Origin: Rudanella lutea DSM 19387
GTDB taxonomy: Bacteria; Bacteroidota; Bacteroidia; Cytophagales; Spirosomataceae
Assembly: GCF_000383955.1 (NCBI RefSeq)
Contig: NZ_KB913013.1
Span: 1,890,277 to 1,954,276 of the forward strand
Direction of reading: 5' to 3'
DNA length: 64,000 bases
Under the pieces are notes generated by a model. That model saw only the letters and a program-made list of their open reading frames with translations. It made no database searches and was not told the origin of the DNA. This document shows, one piece after another, positions 15,257 to 23,310 of this stretch (the first letter of the stretch is position 1; every line of letters starts with the position of its first letter). The position numbers and the translations under genes are program-made.

Positions 15257-16489
15257 ATGAATCTGCCCTTCTTTATTGCCCGCCGGTACTTTTTCACACG
15301 TAAAAAACGCGGCTTCATCGGCTGGCTCTCCATCCTGTCTATTATCGGGGTAGGCGTTGGTACGATGGCGCTTGTGGTGGTGCTGTCGGTATTCAACGGC
15401 ATGGAAGAGCTTAACCGAACCTTGTTTCGCTCGGTAGAGGCCGACCTGACCATTTCGCCCCGGCAAGGCAAACGCTTTGAGGCTCCCCCCACCCTACTCA
15501 CGGCCCTCGGTCGCACACCCGGCGCCGACCTGGTTACGCCCGTCATTCAGGACAATGCCCTCGCCCGGTACAACGGCGCGCAAACCGTAGTGACCGTAAA
15601 AGGCGTGGCCAACAACTATTTGCAACGTTCGCAGCTCGACTCGGCCCTCGTCGACGGGCGGTTTCGGCTCCAGACCAACGGCATCAACTACGCCATTGTG
15701 GCCGAAGGCATCCGCAACGACCTGAGCATTGTGACGCAGGACATTCTGACCCCGCTCGAACTGCTGTACCCGCAAAATCAGAGTGGTAGCCGAACGCTCA
15801 ACTTACTGAGCGAAAACGCCTTTTCGACGCAGGCCCTGACGGTGTCGGGGGTGTTTTTTGTAGACGCCCAGCAGTACGGTGATTTTGTGATTGCCCCCCT
15901 GCCCGTTGTGCGCGAACTGGTGGGCTACGGCCCCAACGAGCTGACGAGTATTGAGCTGCAATTGAAACCCGGCACCGATCTGGCAGCGGCCAAGGCTGCC
16001 GTACAAACGCTGGCCGGCGATAAACTCCTGGTACGCGACCGCGACGACCTGAATGTAGACCTGTACCGGGCCATCAACATCGAAAAGCTGACCGTGGGCC
16101 TTACGCTTTCGTTTATTATCCTGATTGCGTCGGTCAATATTTTCTTCTCGCTCTCGATGCTCGTCATCGAAAAGAAAAACGACATCCGTACCCTCCTGGC
16201 ACTCGGTGCTACACCAGGTCTTATTCGGCGGGTATTCCTCACCGAGGGGGCCATCATCTCGCTTTCTGGGGCTGTTACGGGCTTAGTGCTGGGCGTTGGG
16301 CTGTGCTGGTTACAGGAACGGTACGGGCTTGTGGGCGTTGGCACCACCTCGTCTATCATCGACGCTTACCCGGTCCGGGTCGATACAACCGACCTTTGGA
16401 TCACAGCCCTGATTGTACTCGGTATTACGGCCCTTACCTCGTGGTTTCCGGCCCAGCGAGCCGCCAAAATCCGCCAGACAACGAATTAA
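15257..16489 (+). CDS. FtsX-like ABC transporter permease (LolC/LolE type)
   Basis: 410 aa from the ATG at 15257 (MNLPFFIARRYFFTRKKRGF); the open extension to 15188 lies in a repeat. One N-terminal membrane helix (about 20-45), a large periplasmic domain (45-270) and three C-terminal helices make the MacB/LolC topology. LolC-type motifs include RGFIGWLSILSIIGVGVGTMALVVVLSVFNG (given in part) and SLSMLVIEKKNDIRTLLALGA. In a Lol system such a permease, with an ABC ATPase, releases lipoproteins from the inner membrane. No ATPase is adjacent. Its stop codon abuts an E1 element. Confidence 0.9.
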   Translation: MNLPFFIARRYFFTRKKRGFIGWLSILSIIGVGVGTMALVVVLSVFNGMEELNRTLFRSVEADLTISPRQGKRFEAPPTLLTALGRTPGADLVTPVIQDNALARYNGAQTVVTVKGVANNYLQRSQLDSALVDGRFRLQTNGINYAIVAEGIRNDLSIVTQDILTPLELLYPQNQSGSRTLNLLSENAFSTQALTVSGVFFVDAQQYGDFVIAPLPVVRELVGYGPNELTSIELQLKPGTDLAAAKAAVQTLAGDKLLVRDRDDLNVDLYRAINIEKLTVGLTLSFIILIASVNIFFSLSMLVIEKKNDIRTLLALGATPGLIRRVFLTEGAIISLSGAVTGLVLGVGLCWLQERYGLVGVGTTSSIIDAYPVRVDTTDLWITALIVLGITALTSWFPAQRAAKIRQTTN

Positions 16490-16713
16490 GTGAACAATGT
16501 AGAATGTAGAATGCATTTCAGTACTGGACATTCGGACTTCAGACACTGGACGTTAGACTTACTACCATTCTGTAGGTAGGTCTAATGTCCAACATCTAAT
16601 GTCCAGTACTGAAGAATGCATAACAAATAGCTTGATTAGCTACTGGCAATCAGCGATTTCATTATGCATTTTACACTATTCATTATACATTCAGTTCTGC
16701 TTGATTACACCTA
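16487..16713. mobile_element. E1 element copy a, split by an E2 element
   Basis: E1-family sequence between TA dinucleotides at 16487-16488 and 16712-16713, interrupted by E2 at 16517-16613. Without E2 and one 8-bp repeat its length is 122 bp, close to the 117 bp of the other three copies. Left end AAGTGAACAATG, right end GATTACACC. The left TA is part of the LolC-type stop TAA and the right TA part of the nuclease stop TAG. Removing the element leaves the two convergent genes overlapping in TTAA, each with a TAA stop. Confidence 0.7.
16517..16613. mobile_element. E2 element copy a (97 bp, 16-bp perfect terminal inverted repeats, 8-bp direct repeat)
   Basis: TTCAGTACTGGACATT at 16517-16532 is perfectly inverted at 16598-16613. 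GAATGCAT directly flanks it on both sides (16509-16516 and 16614-16621), as expected for a target-site duplication. The intact E1 copy at 54389 has this target only once. A second internal inverted repeat (TGGACGTTAGAC / GTCTAATGTCCA) lies inside. No coding capacity, so a MITE-like passenger that needs a transposase in trans. Confidence 0.75.
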
Positions 16714-17787
16714 ATACCTAAACCATTCGTCCGGTTTGCGGCTGCTTTCCAGTCGGCGTTCCAGATCATCGGGGATAAACGGAAAGAAATCGATGCCGGT
16801 GAGCCGCTCAATCTGGTCCACAGGCACCACAAACGACCGGAGGGGCTCGTTGGAAGGCTCATTGTTCATCAGAAACCCAATCATCCGGATGTCGGGGTTG
16901 TTGCAGTACAAAATCACTTTATAAAACTGCTCAGGCACAGCAACTTCCACCTTTTTCCCGATTGTTTCCAGACCCGGCTTCAGCACGGGCCCGGTCACCA
17001 CGTACACCCCCCGGTCGCGCCGGGCCCAGGTACGCACCTGATCTTCCAGCTCTTTCCAGATACCCCGGTTGAACTGTGGAGCCTGCGGACTCACGTTGCT
17101 CATGTAAAACGACTCGCGGGTGAGCCGTTGCGAAAACTTAAAATCGCCAGCCGGTGCCAGGTGCCCCCGGTCGTAGCCCGAGCGCGTATAGTCGGTGGGG
17201 TATGCCGTGCCGCTTTCCACGAGCGGATCGGGTTGGAATCGCTCGTAATCGCGCTCCGCATCGCCCGTGGTTTCAAACGCCAGCAGCGGATAGGCCACCC
17301 AATCGGCCTGTTCGTACTGATCGCGGTACCGAAGAATGTAGCCATCGTGCCGCACAATCTCGTCGGACGACGTAAAGGCAGGCAGAATAAAATCGGGTTT
17401 CTTCTCAAAATCGAACCGCCGGTTACCCGATTGGCTCGCCTGTTCGTCGGGGGTACTCTCGTCGGCCGTCCGCTCGTCGCTCGCGCTACCCTCATCCGAG
17501 GCACTATTTTCGTCTGAAGCCTCATCGGAAGCGACATCCTCAACCGGCTCGGGCGCTTTGTAGGGGTTGTGTTCTTTCTCCGCCCGGTCCGACGACGGCC
17601 CGATACCGACTATACTTTTGAGATCGTTCCAGAAGGCCACGAGTGGTCTGGTGCGGCCACCGTAGTGCAGAAACAACCCCACCATGAAAAAGAAAAACAG
17701 TAAAACAAGCGAGTTACCACGCAGTCGGAACCCACGCTGATAAACACCGGACCGCCGATAGTGCGATTTGTTAGAACGAAAAAACAT
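16711..17787 (-). CDS. Membrane-anchored DNA/RNA non-specific endonuclease
   Basis: 358 aa. A basic N-terminus (1-25) is followed by one membrane helix (about 26-41), an acidic low-complexity linker rich in Asp, Glu and Ser (about 82-118), and a beta-beta-alpha-metal nuclease domain. The active-site motif is DRGHLAP at 206-212, with the downstream metal-binding Asn region SNVSPQAPQFNRGIWKELE. Such NUC-family nucleases cut DNA and RNA with Mg2+; the anchor predicts that the domain sits outside the inner membrane, in nutrient scavenging or biofilm DNA turnover. Its stop codon TAG takes its first two bases from the TA that bounds the E1 element. Confidence 0.9.
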   Translation of the reverse strand: MFFRSNKSHYRRSGVYQRGFRLRGNSLVLLFFFFMVGLFLHYGGRTRPLVAFWNDLKSIVGIGPSSDRAEKEHNPYKAPEPVEDVASDEASDENSASDEGSASDERTADESTPDEQASQSGNRRFDFEKKPDFILPAFTSSDEIVRHDGYILRYRDQYEQADWVAYPLLAFETTGDAERDYERFQPDPLVESGTAYPTDYTRSGYDRGHLAPAGDFKFSQRLTRESFYMSNVSPQAPQFNRGIWKELEDQVRTWARRDRGVYVVTGPVLKPGLETIGKKVEVAVPEQFYKVILYCNNPDIRMIGFLMNNEPSNEPLRSFVVPVDQIERLTGIDFFPFIPDDLERRLESSRKPDEWFRY

Positions 17788-17868
17788 AGTACAAAGGTAA
17801 GCAGGGTTGTGGTTTTGGGGCTTCGTGTACGAATGAAACCCGGAACCGGGTATGACTGTTAGGCGGGT

Positions 17869-19098
17869 ATGTCTTCATTACGCATTGCCGTGATCGGCGG
17901 GGGCGCGGCCGGGTTCTTCGGGGCCATTACCGCAGCCGAAACCTACCCCGATGCGACGGTCACGATCTACGAGAAAAGCCGGCAGGTATTGGGCAAGGTA
18001 CGGGTTTCGGGCGGGGGGCGCTGCAATGTCACCCACGCCTGTTTCGACAACCGGCAGTTTATAAAGCATTACCCACGGGGCGAACGCTGGTTGCGGCCCT
18101 TGCTCAATCAGTTCGATGCGCAGGCCACCGTGCGTTGGTTCGAGTCGCGGGGGGTAACCCTCAAAACTGAGGCCGACGGGCGCATGTTTCCCACCACCGA
18201 CTCGTCCGAAACGATCATCCACTGCCTGACCCGCACCGCCGACCGGCTGGGCGTTCGGGTACGTACAAGCTGCGGCATTGCGGCCCTCACACCGGCCGAG
18301 GGGCACTGGACGCTGCAACTCCAAACCGGCGAAACCCTCACTGCCGACCGCGTGCTGGTGGCCGTGGGCGGGTATCCGCAAAGCCCGTCGTACGGCTGGC
18401 TACCGCCCGTAACCGAGCCCGACGCGCTGGTGTCGCCGGTACCCTCACTGTTTACCTTCAACACACCCGACAATCCCCTGCTGGCTCTGGCGGGCGTGTC
18501 GGTGCCCAACGCGCTGGTGAGTGTGCAGGGTACGAACCAACGCCAAAGCGGTCCCCTGCTCATTACGCACTGGGGATTTAGTGGCCCGGCTATTCTGCGG
18601 CTCTCGGCCTGGGCTGCCCGCGACCTCGCCGGTGTCGACTACCGGTTTACGCTCCGCATTCAATGGCTTGGCGACCGCACCGAGGCCCAAATCCGCGACG
18701 GCTTTACCCTGTTCCGGCAGCAGCATCCCAAAAAGCTGGTTACCTCCCAAAACCCGTTTGGGTTACCCGGTCGGCTGTGGGATGCTTTTTGTGCCGAAGC
18801 GGGCGTCACGGAGGTTACCCGCTGGAGCGAACTGCCGGGTAAAGCCCAGAACCGGCTCGTCGAAAAACTAACCAACAGTCAGTTTGCCGTCAGCGGCAAA
18901 AGCACGTTTAAGGATGAATTTGTAACCTGCGGGGGCATTGCCACGGGTAGCCTGAATCCGCAAACACTGGAAAGCACCACCCACCCCGGTCTGTTTTTCG
19001 CGGGCGAAGTAATCGACGTAGACGGTATTACGGGCGGTTTCAATTTCCAGAATGCCTGGACCACAGGCTACATTGCCGGGAAGCATTTGGGGCGGTAA
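17869..19098 (+). CDS. BaiN/HI0933-family FAD-dependent oxidoreductase
   Basis: 409 aa. N-terminal dinucleotide-binding motif IGGGAAGFFGAI (about 9-20), the family signature VRVSGGGRCNVTHA, and the C-terminal GEVIDVDGITGGFNFQNAWTTG that closes the FAD site. The family (TIGR00275, HI0933-like) includes BaiN, a flavoprotein reported to act on bile acid intermediates, but most members have no proven substrate. No signal peptide. It is divergent from the nuclease gene and convergent with the phosphorylase-like gene, with a long inverted repeat at the shared 3' end. Confidence 0.88.
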   Translation: MSSLRIAVIGGGAAGFFGAITAAETYPDATVTIYEKSRQVLGKVRVSGGGRCNVTHACFDNRQFIKHYPRGERWLRPLLNQFDAQATVRWFESRGVTLKTEADGRMFPTTDSSETIIHCLTRTADRLGVRVRTSCGIAALTPAEGHWTLQLQTGETLTADRVLVAVGGYPQSPSYGWLPPVTEPDALVSPVPSLFTFNTPDNPLLALAGVSVPNALVSVQGTNQRQSGPLLITHWGFSGPAILRLSAWAARDLAGVDYRFTLRIQWLGDRTEAQIRDGFTLFRQQHPKKLVTSQNPFGLPGRLWDAFCAEAGVTEVTRWSELPGKAQNRLVEKLTNSQFAVSGKSTFKDEFVTCGGIATGSLNPQTLESTTHPGLFFAGEVIDVDGITGGFNFQNAWTTGYIAGKHLGR

Positions 19099-19104
19099 GG
19101 GTTT

Positions 19105-19244
19105 CTGGTTTTTAGTTTGTCGTTTGTGGTTTGTGGTTTGTGGTTGTGCTGATTGATAGCGTGTTTGCCCGGAATCAAGTTACGTGAAAAACGGGAAGCC
19201 AGCCGCCAAAAACGATGAACCAAAAACGATAAACTAAAAACCAG
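19105..19244. terminator. Simple-word inverted repeat between convergent genes
   Basis: CTGGTTTTTAGTTT (19105-19118) pairs perfectly with AAACTAAAAACCAG (19231-19244). Pairing continues imperfectly inward through repeated TCGTTTGTGGTTT-like words. It lies between the ends of the BaiN-type and phosphorylase-like genes and probably acts as a bidirectional 3' end. Confidence 0.55.
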
Positions 19245-19253
19245 CTAACTGAC

Positions 19254-20918
19254 CTAATACACCCGCTCGTAGTACTCCCGTGCCATGCGGGCCGAGGTGA
19301 AATACGCGTTGACATCGGCCATACTCCGAAGCTGAAGTGCGCGCCAGGCTTCGGGTCGGTCGTAATACATCGGCAGAATATCTTCTTCCAGCAGCCGGTA
19401 CAGGTGCTCGCGGTCGTGCGTATCGGGGTTCCGAAAATCCGCATCGCCTGGCGTGGGTACAATAAATGCGTTCTGATCGGGGCCATCCGGTTTGGCAAAC
19501 TCACAGATCCAGCCGTCGTTTGTCGACAGGTTAATAGCACCGTTCATGGCGGCCGTCATTCCGCTCGTACCCGAGGCTTCGCGCGGAACAATGGGCGTAT
19601 TCATCCACACATCGGCTCCGTCTTTCAACGCTTTAGAGAGCGCCAGTTCGTAGCCCGTCAGCACAGCCATACGCGGGTACAGGTGGCTCAGATAATACAG
19701 GTGATTGAATGTCCGCACGGCCCCCTCATCGAACGGGTACGGCTTACCGGCCCAAACCATCTGCACCGGATAATCGCGGTTGTTCATAAGCCGCCGGAAA
19801 CGCTCACCATCCTGCGTGAGCAAGTCTGGGCGCTTATACCCCGCAAACCGACGGGCCCACACAATGGTCAGTATAGCGGGATCGAACAGCTTACCGACCT
19901 GATCGGCAATGATGTTGAACAGGGGCTGCTTCATGGCCTTTTTGCGGGCCGCCAGCGTCCGGCTGTCGGCGGCAGACCGAGCGGCATCCAGCTGGGTATC
20001 GGCCCAGTAGCCATGATTCTGCGCGTTGGTCACGTGTGTAATCTCGCAGATGCCCGCGTACGAACCCCACATCCGGCGCGATACCTCACCGTGCAGTTTC
20101 GAAACCCCGTTGGCTTTGCGGCTCAGGCGAAGGGCCACCAGCGAGTGGTTGAAAATACTATCGTCGACTCCCGCTATTTGCCGTACCCGTTCCAGTGGTA
20201 AGCCACCAAAAAAGCCCAGCCGTTGCAGAAACCCAATATCATGTTTTTCGTTGCCAGCCTCTTCGGGCGTGTGGGTTGTAAACACCATCCGCCCGCGTAC
20301 GGCCTCTACGCTGCCCAACGTCTGATACAGATGAAAAGCCGCCGACAACGCGTGGGCTTCGTTGAGGTGATACACCTCAGGGGCATAATTGATCTGATCC
20401 AGGAATTTGGCTCCGCCTAAGCCCAGCACCATGCACTGCGACACTTTCAGGGCCGAATCGGCATCGTACAATCGGTACGAAATACTCCGGGCGTCGGTAT
20501 CGTTTCCGGCGACGTCGGTCGTCAGAAAAAACATCGGCACCGTGTTGAAATGCTTCGGGTCTAAGTAATAAGCCTCTACCCAAACCGGCCGACCGGCAAT
20601 GTCGATCGTAAACCGAACACCGGTATTTTGCAGAAACCCGTAGATTTTCTCCCGAAACTGAACATCCATGGCATTGTCCGTCCGGCGAATCTGATCGTAA
20701 TACCCATATTTCCACAGCATCCCGATCCCGATCAGATTCTGACGCTCGTCGAAAGCACTTTTCATGTGCGAACCCGCCAGAAAACCAAGCCCGCCTGAGT
20801 ACACTTTCAGGGCCTGATCAACGGCAAATTCCATGGAAAAGTAAGCGACCGATTTACGGTAAGCCGGAGCAAACGAATACGGATGCCGAAAGGCCGGTGG
20901 CAATTGTGATGAAGTCAT
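19254..20918 (-). CDS. Alpha-glucan phosphorylase-like protein (GT35 family, short form) lacking the PLP lysine
   Basis: 554 aa from the ATG at 20918. Clear GT35/TIGR02094-type sequence: VAYFSMEFAVDQALKVYSGGLGFLAGSH at the N-terminus (given in part elsewhere), YHLNEAHALSAAF, TTHTPEEAGNE, ARRFAGYKRPDLL and NTPIVPREASGTSGM. Phosphorylases of this clan degrade alpha-1,4-glucans with phosphate to glucose 1-phosphate using PLP held by a lysine in a GTSGMK or GTGNMK segment. Here the segment reads GTSGMTAAMNGAIN, with Thr where Lys is expected. The protein may be a PLP-independent glucan-binding or transferase relative. No other glycogen gene is adjacent. A TACCTTTG box lies 43-50 bases upstream. 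Confidence 0.8.
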   Translation of the reverse strand: MTSSQLPPAFRHPYSFAPAYRKSVAYFSMEFAVDQALKVYSGGLGFLAGSHMKSAFDERQNLIGIGMLWKYGYYDQIRRTDNAMDVQFREKIYGFLQNTGVRFTIDIAGRPVWVEAYYLDPKHFNTVPMFFLTTDVAGNDTDARSISYRLYDADSALKVSQCMVLGLGGAKFLDQINYAPEVYHLNEAHALSAAFHLYQTLGSVEAVRGRMVFTTHTPEEAGNEKHDIGFLQRLGFFGGLPLERVRQIAGVDDSIFNHSLVALRLSRKANGVSKLHGEVSRRMWGSYAGICEITHVTNAQNHGYWADTQLDAARSAADSRTLAARKKAMKQPLFNIIADQVGKLFDPAILTIVWARRFAGYKRPDLLTQDGERFRRLMNNRDYPVQMVWAGKPYPFDEGAVRTFNHLYYLSHLYPRMAVLTGYELALSKALKDGADVWMNTPIVPREASGTSGMTAAMNGAINLSTNDGWICEFAKPDGPDQNAFIVPTPGDADFRNPDTHDREHLYRLLEEDILPMYYDRPEAWRALQLRSMADVNAYFTSARMAREYYERVY

Positions 20919-20960
20919 GGGGCACAAGTACGAGTAAATGGGATACTAAAAATGAAGGGC

Positions 20961-20968
20961 CAAAGGTA
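20961..20968 (-). promoter_or_regulatory. Candidate -7 box (TACCTTTG) for the phosphorylase-like gene
   Basis: Exact TAnnTTTG match on the minus strand, 43 bases upstream of the start codon. No good -33 TTTG was found at 19-20 bases. Confidence 0.4.
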
Positions 20969-21119
20969 CAACGAAAGCCCCACTCGCATGATAACCGGCT
21001 AATATAGAGACGGCCTGGCAAGCCGATCAACCTCAGGTAACATCCTGTAAATTAAGCTCAAACTCAAAGATCCGCCAGCTAACAAAGCCCATATTTTAAC
21101 CACATTTCAAGGTAGGCCT

Positions 21120-21165
21120 GTATGCAAACGGGCGAGCGGAGAAATCCGCTCGCCCGTTTGCATAC
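21120..21165 (-). terminator. Perfect 21-bp hairpin with GAAA loop
   Basis: Arm 21120-21140 is fully complementary to 21145-21165 around a GAAA tetraloop (GAAA on the plus strand, TTTC on the minus strand). It lies 21 bases after the stop of the ferritin-like gene on the minus strand. No T-run follows. Confidence 0.65.
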
Positions 21166-21186
21166 GCCGATTGATACGATTGTTTA

Positions 21187-21930
21187 TTACAGGTACGGCT
21201 GCGCAATAGCCAGCACGGCCGCGCGGTCGAGAGGCTCGTCGAACGCTTCGCGAACCCGGTCGGCACTCTTGCCCGTCAGGGCTACCAGATCAACACCGGC
21301 CTGGCTTGTTACGGCCTCGCCCGCATACACCGGAGCCGGTGCCTCGTCGGTAGCCGATACCCAGCCCCGCAGGCCCCGCAACCGGCGAACTTCCGATGCG
21401 TGCCGCGCTTCGACCGAGTGAATTTGCAGCGCAGTCGTGAGCACGTCCATACCCAGCAGATTACCCGCCTGACCTTTGTAAGCCCGCACCCCGGTATCTT
21501 CAAAAGCCTGCGCCAGCAACAAAAACGTTTGGTAATCGGTAAACGTGGCCGCCGGGTATTTAAACGCCGGTTTGGCAACGGCCGCCGAGCCCAGGGCCCC
21601 GCGAAGCAGCGCTACGTGGGCTGTTTCGTGCTTACCGATCTGGGTAAAGATGGCTTTGTCGGCCGCCGGAATCAGGTTAGCAGCGGCATTGCCTTTCTGG
21701 TAGTAATCGTCTTCGAGGTACTCCAGCGTGAGGGCGTAGTTGAGCACATCCTGCACCGACGACGACTGTGCGTAGGCCTCGTTGAGTACACTGGCCATAA
21801 CGGCCGGTGCCGACACAGTGAGGGCTTTTGAGCCCAGTCTCAGCAGGCTCCGCCGTGAATAATAACCCAACCGCTCGGTGGCATCGCCATCTACGGCTTC
21901 GATATCCTGAAATAATTTGAATAAGTTCAT
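21187..21930 (-). CDS. Ferritin-like domain protein 2 (Ferritin_2 / PCC13-62-like), Tat-type signal
   Basis: 247 aa. A twin-arginine-like segment YYSRRSLLRLG near residue 25 is followed by a hydrophobic stretch, predicting export. The mature part has the four-helix ferritin-like pattern: NYALTLEYLEDDYYQKG (first Glu pair), IGKHETAHVALLRGALG, FEDTGVRAYKGQ and IHSVEARHASEVRRLRG. The Glu and ExxH residues could bind a metal pair. The family is related to plant desiccation-related PCC13-62 proteins; its role in bacteria is unproven. It lies 14 bases after a paralogous gene on the same strand, so the two are probably cotranscribed. Confidence 0.85.
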   Translation of the reverse strand: MNLFKLFQDIEAVDGDATERLGYYSRRSLLRLGSKALTVSAPAVMASVLNEAYAQSSSVQDVLNYALTLEYLEDDYYQKGNAAANLIPAADKAIFTQIGKHETAHVALLRGALGSAAVAKPAFKYPAATFTDYQTFLLLAQAFEDTGVRAYKGQAGNLLGMDVLTTALQIHSVEARHASEVRRLRGLRGWVSATDEAPAPVYAGEAVTSQAGVDLVALTGKSADRVREAFDEPLDRAAVLAIAQPYL

Positions 21931-21944
21931 GGGGTCAGCCTGGT

Positions 21945-22640
21945 TTACTTGGGCAGATTGTTAGCCGTGATAGTTGTACGAACAAAGGGTTGCGCCAGCG
22001 GCAACACCACCGAGGGTGCACTCGCCGGATCGAGGCCCGTAGCGGGCGTTACCACGTCGTCGCCCGCGAAACTGGTTGTTTTGGGGCTCAACAACGACCG
22101 AATAGCGGCTGCGTGCCGTGCTTCGACCGACACAATCTTGCCCGCCAGCAAGAGGTAGTTCACGTCTTTGATCAGCTTACCCGCGCCGTTGTAAGCCGCC
22201 ACGCCCAGATCTTCGAAGGTCTTGGCCGCATTGAGTACACTGGCCCGATCAGCAAAGTTGATAGCCGAGAAGTTAACTTCGAGGCTGGCGATGGCATTGT
22301 TGCCCAGAGCCGCCTTGAAAAAGTCGCGGTGAATAATTTCGTGGTCCCGGATTTCGGTGAGCAGGCTACGCTCGGCATCGGTAATACCCGAGTACGGCGT
22401 AGCAATTACCTGCGTGTAAAAAGCGGCTTCGAGCTGCTCCAGCGCATACGCATAATTCAGAATCCCGACGTCGCCCGAACCCAGATCAACCGTAGCCGCC
22501 GAAATGGGCGTGGTCATGTAATCCTTGTCAACACACGATTCGAGCAGCACTGCCCCTGTCGCTATGGTCACCCCTGCATACCGCAGAAACAACCGCCGAT
22601 CTACCGCCTGTTCGGGCCGATCTGTTTTTGTCTTTTCCAT
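21945..22640 (-). CDS. Ferritin-like domain protein 1 (Ferritin_2 / PCC13-62-like), probable lipoprotein
   Basis: 231 aa, first gene of a two-gene operon. DRRLFLRYAG at about 14-23 is a Tat-like motif and LLESC (Cys36) a possible lipobox, so a Tat-exported lipoprotein is likely. The ferritin-like pattern is intact: NYAYALEQLEAAFYTQV, IRDHEIIHRDFFKAALG, FEDLGVAAYNGAG and IVSVEARHAAAIRSLL. The downstream paralogue has the same four blocks, which suggests a hetero-oligomer or a duplicated function. A link to oxidative or desiccation stress is inference from the family name only. Confidence 0.85.
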   Translation of the reverse strand: MEKTKTDRPEQAVDRRLFLRYAGVTIATGAVLLESCVDKDYMTTPISAATVDLGSGDVGILNYAYALEQLEAAFYTQVIATPYSGITDAERSLLTEIRDHEIIHRDFFKAALGNNAIASLEVNFSAINFADRASVLNAAKTFEDLGVAAYNGAGKLIKDVNYLLLAGKIVSVEARHAAAIRSLLSPKTTSFAGDDVVTPATGLDPASAPSVVLPLAQPFVRTTITANNLPK

Positions 22641-22817
22641 ACTGTTCTTGCGATTTTAAGCGGCACCGGCGGGCCTGAACGGTTCGGGCGGTACCTGTCA
22701 TAAGTACGCGCCCGGTTTACGTCTGGATTTTTCCGGTTACCATAATTCAGGCTCAACGCCCGACCAACCGCTGAGAATCAACCCCGTACGAACGAATAAA
22801 AAAGACAAAAACGGTCA

Positions 22818-23141
22818 CTACTCTTCGTCGTCCTGAAAGGCACGGTACGCCCGCTGGAGCTCGTCGAAAGTTTTCTGGTTTCCCTGCTGACGCGCCAGTT
22901 GCAACCCAAAATCATAATACATGGCCGCCTTGGTTCGGTCGCCGAGGTCGGCGTAGAGCTGTGCGGCATGGTAATACGTGGGCAAATACTGCGGATGTTC
23001 GTTGAGGAGTTTTTCGAAATAATGCTGGGCCTGACCGGGGTTGGTGCTCAGGTACTCCATAGCCAGCGCGTAAACATTAAAGGGTTCGTGGGGTTCATCC
23101 TGTACGAACTGGAGCAATTGTTGGATTCGTTCGGTATTCAT
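22818..23141 (-). CDS. Small TPR-repeat protein
   Basis: 107 aa from the ATG at 23141 (MNTERIQQLLQFVQDEP), an internal Met two codons after the first possible start. Two or three TPR units are visible: EPFNVYALAMEYLSTNPGQAQHYFEKLLNEHP and LPTYYHAAQLYADLGDRTKAAMYYDFGLQLA, described here in pieces. The C-terminus is acidic (FQDDEE). No signal peptide, so cytoplasmic. It is divergent from etfB; the 170 bases between contain simple-word repeats. A partner cannot be predicted from sequence. Confidence 0.75.
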   Translation of the reverse strand: MNTERIQQLLQFVQDEPHEPFNVYALAMEYLSTNPGQAQHYFEKLLNEHPQYLPTYYHAAQLYADLGDRTKAAMYYDFGLQLARQQGNQKTFDELQRAYRAFQDDEE

Positions 23142-23310
23142 TTGCACAAAAAATTAGTATGCATGCATACTGTTTTTGAAAGAGGTTTGTAAATTAGCCC
23201 CGCGAAATTGACGTTTTCGGTTTACAGTTTGCTGTTTACGGTTCGTTTTTACGACTGCGGGCTCACTGAAAACTGAAAACACTAAACTGTCAACTGTAAA
23301 CTGAATTTTT

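Noticed and set aside
17792-17799. TACCTTTG (minus strand) as promoter of the nuclease gene
   Set aside because: It ends only four bases before the ATG, so the start of transcription would fall in or after the start codon; no -33 box was seen. Probably chance, though leaderless translation is not fully excluded.
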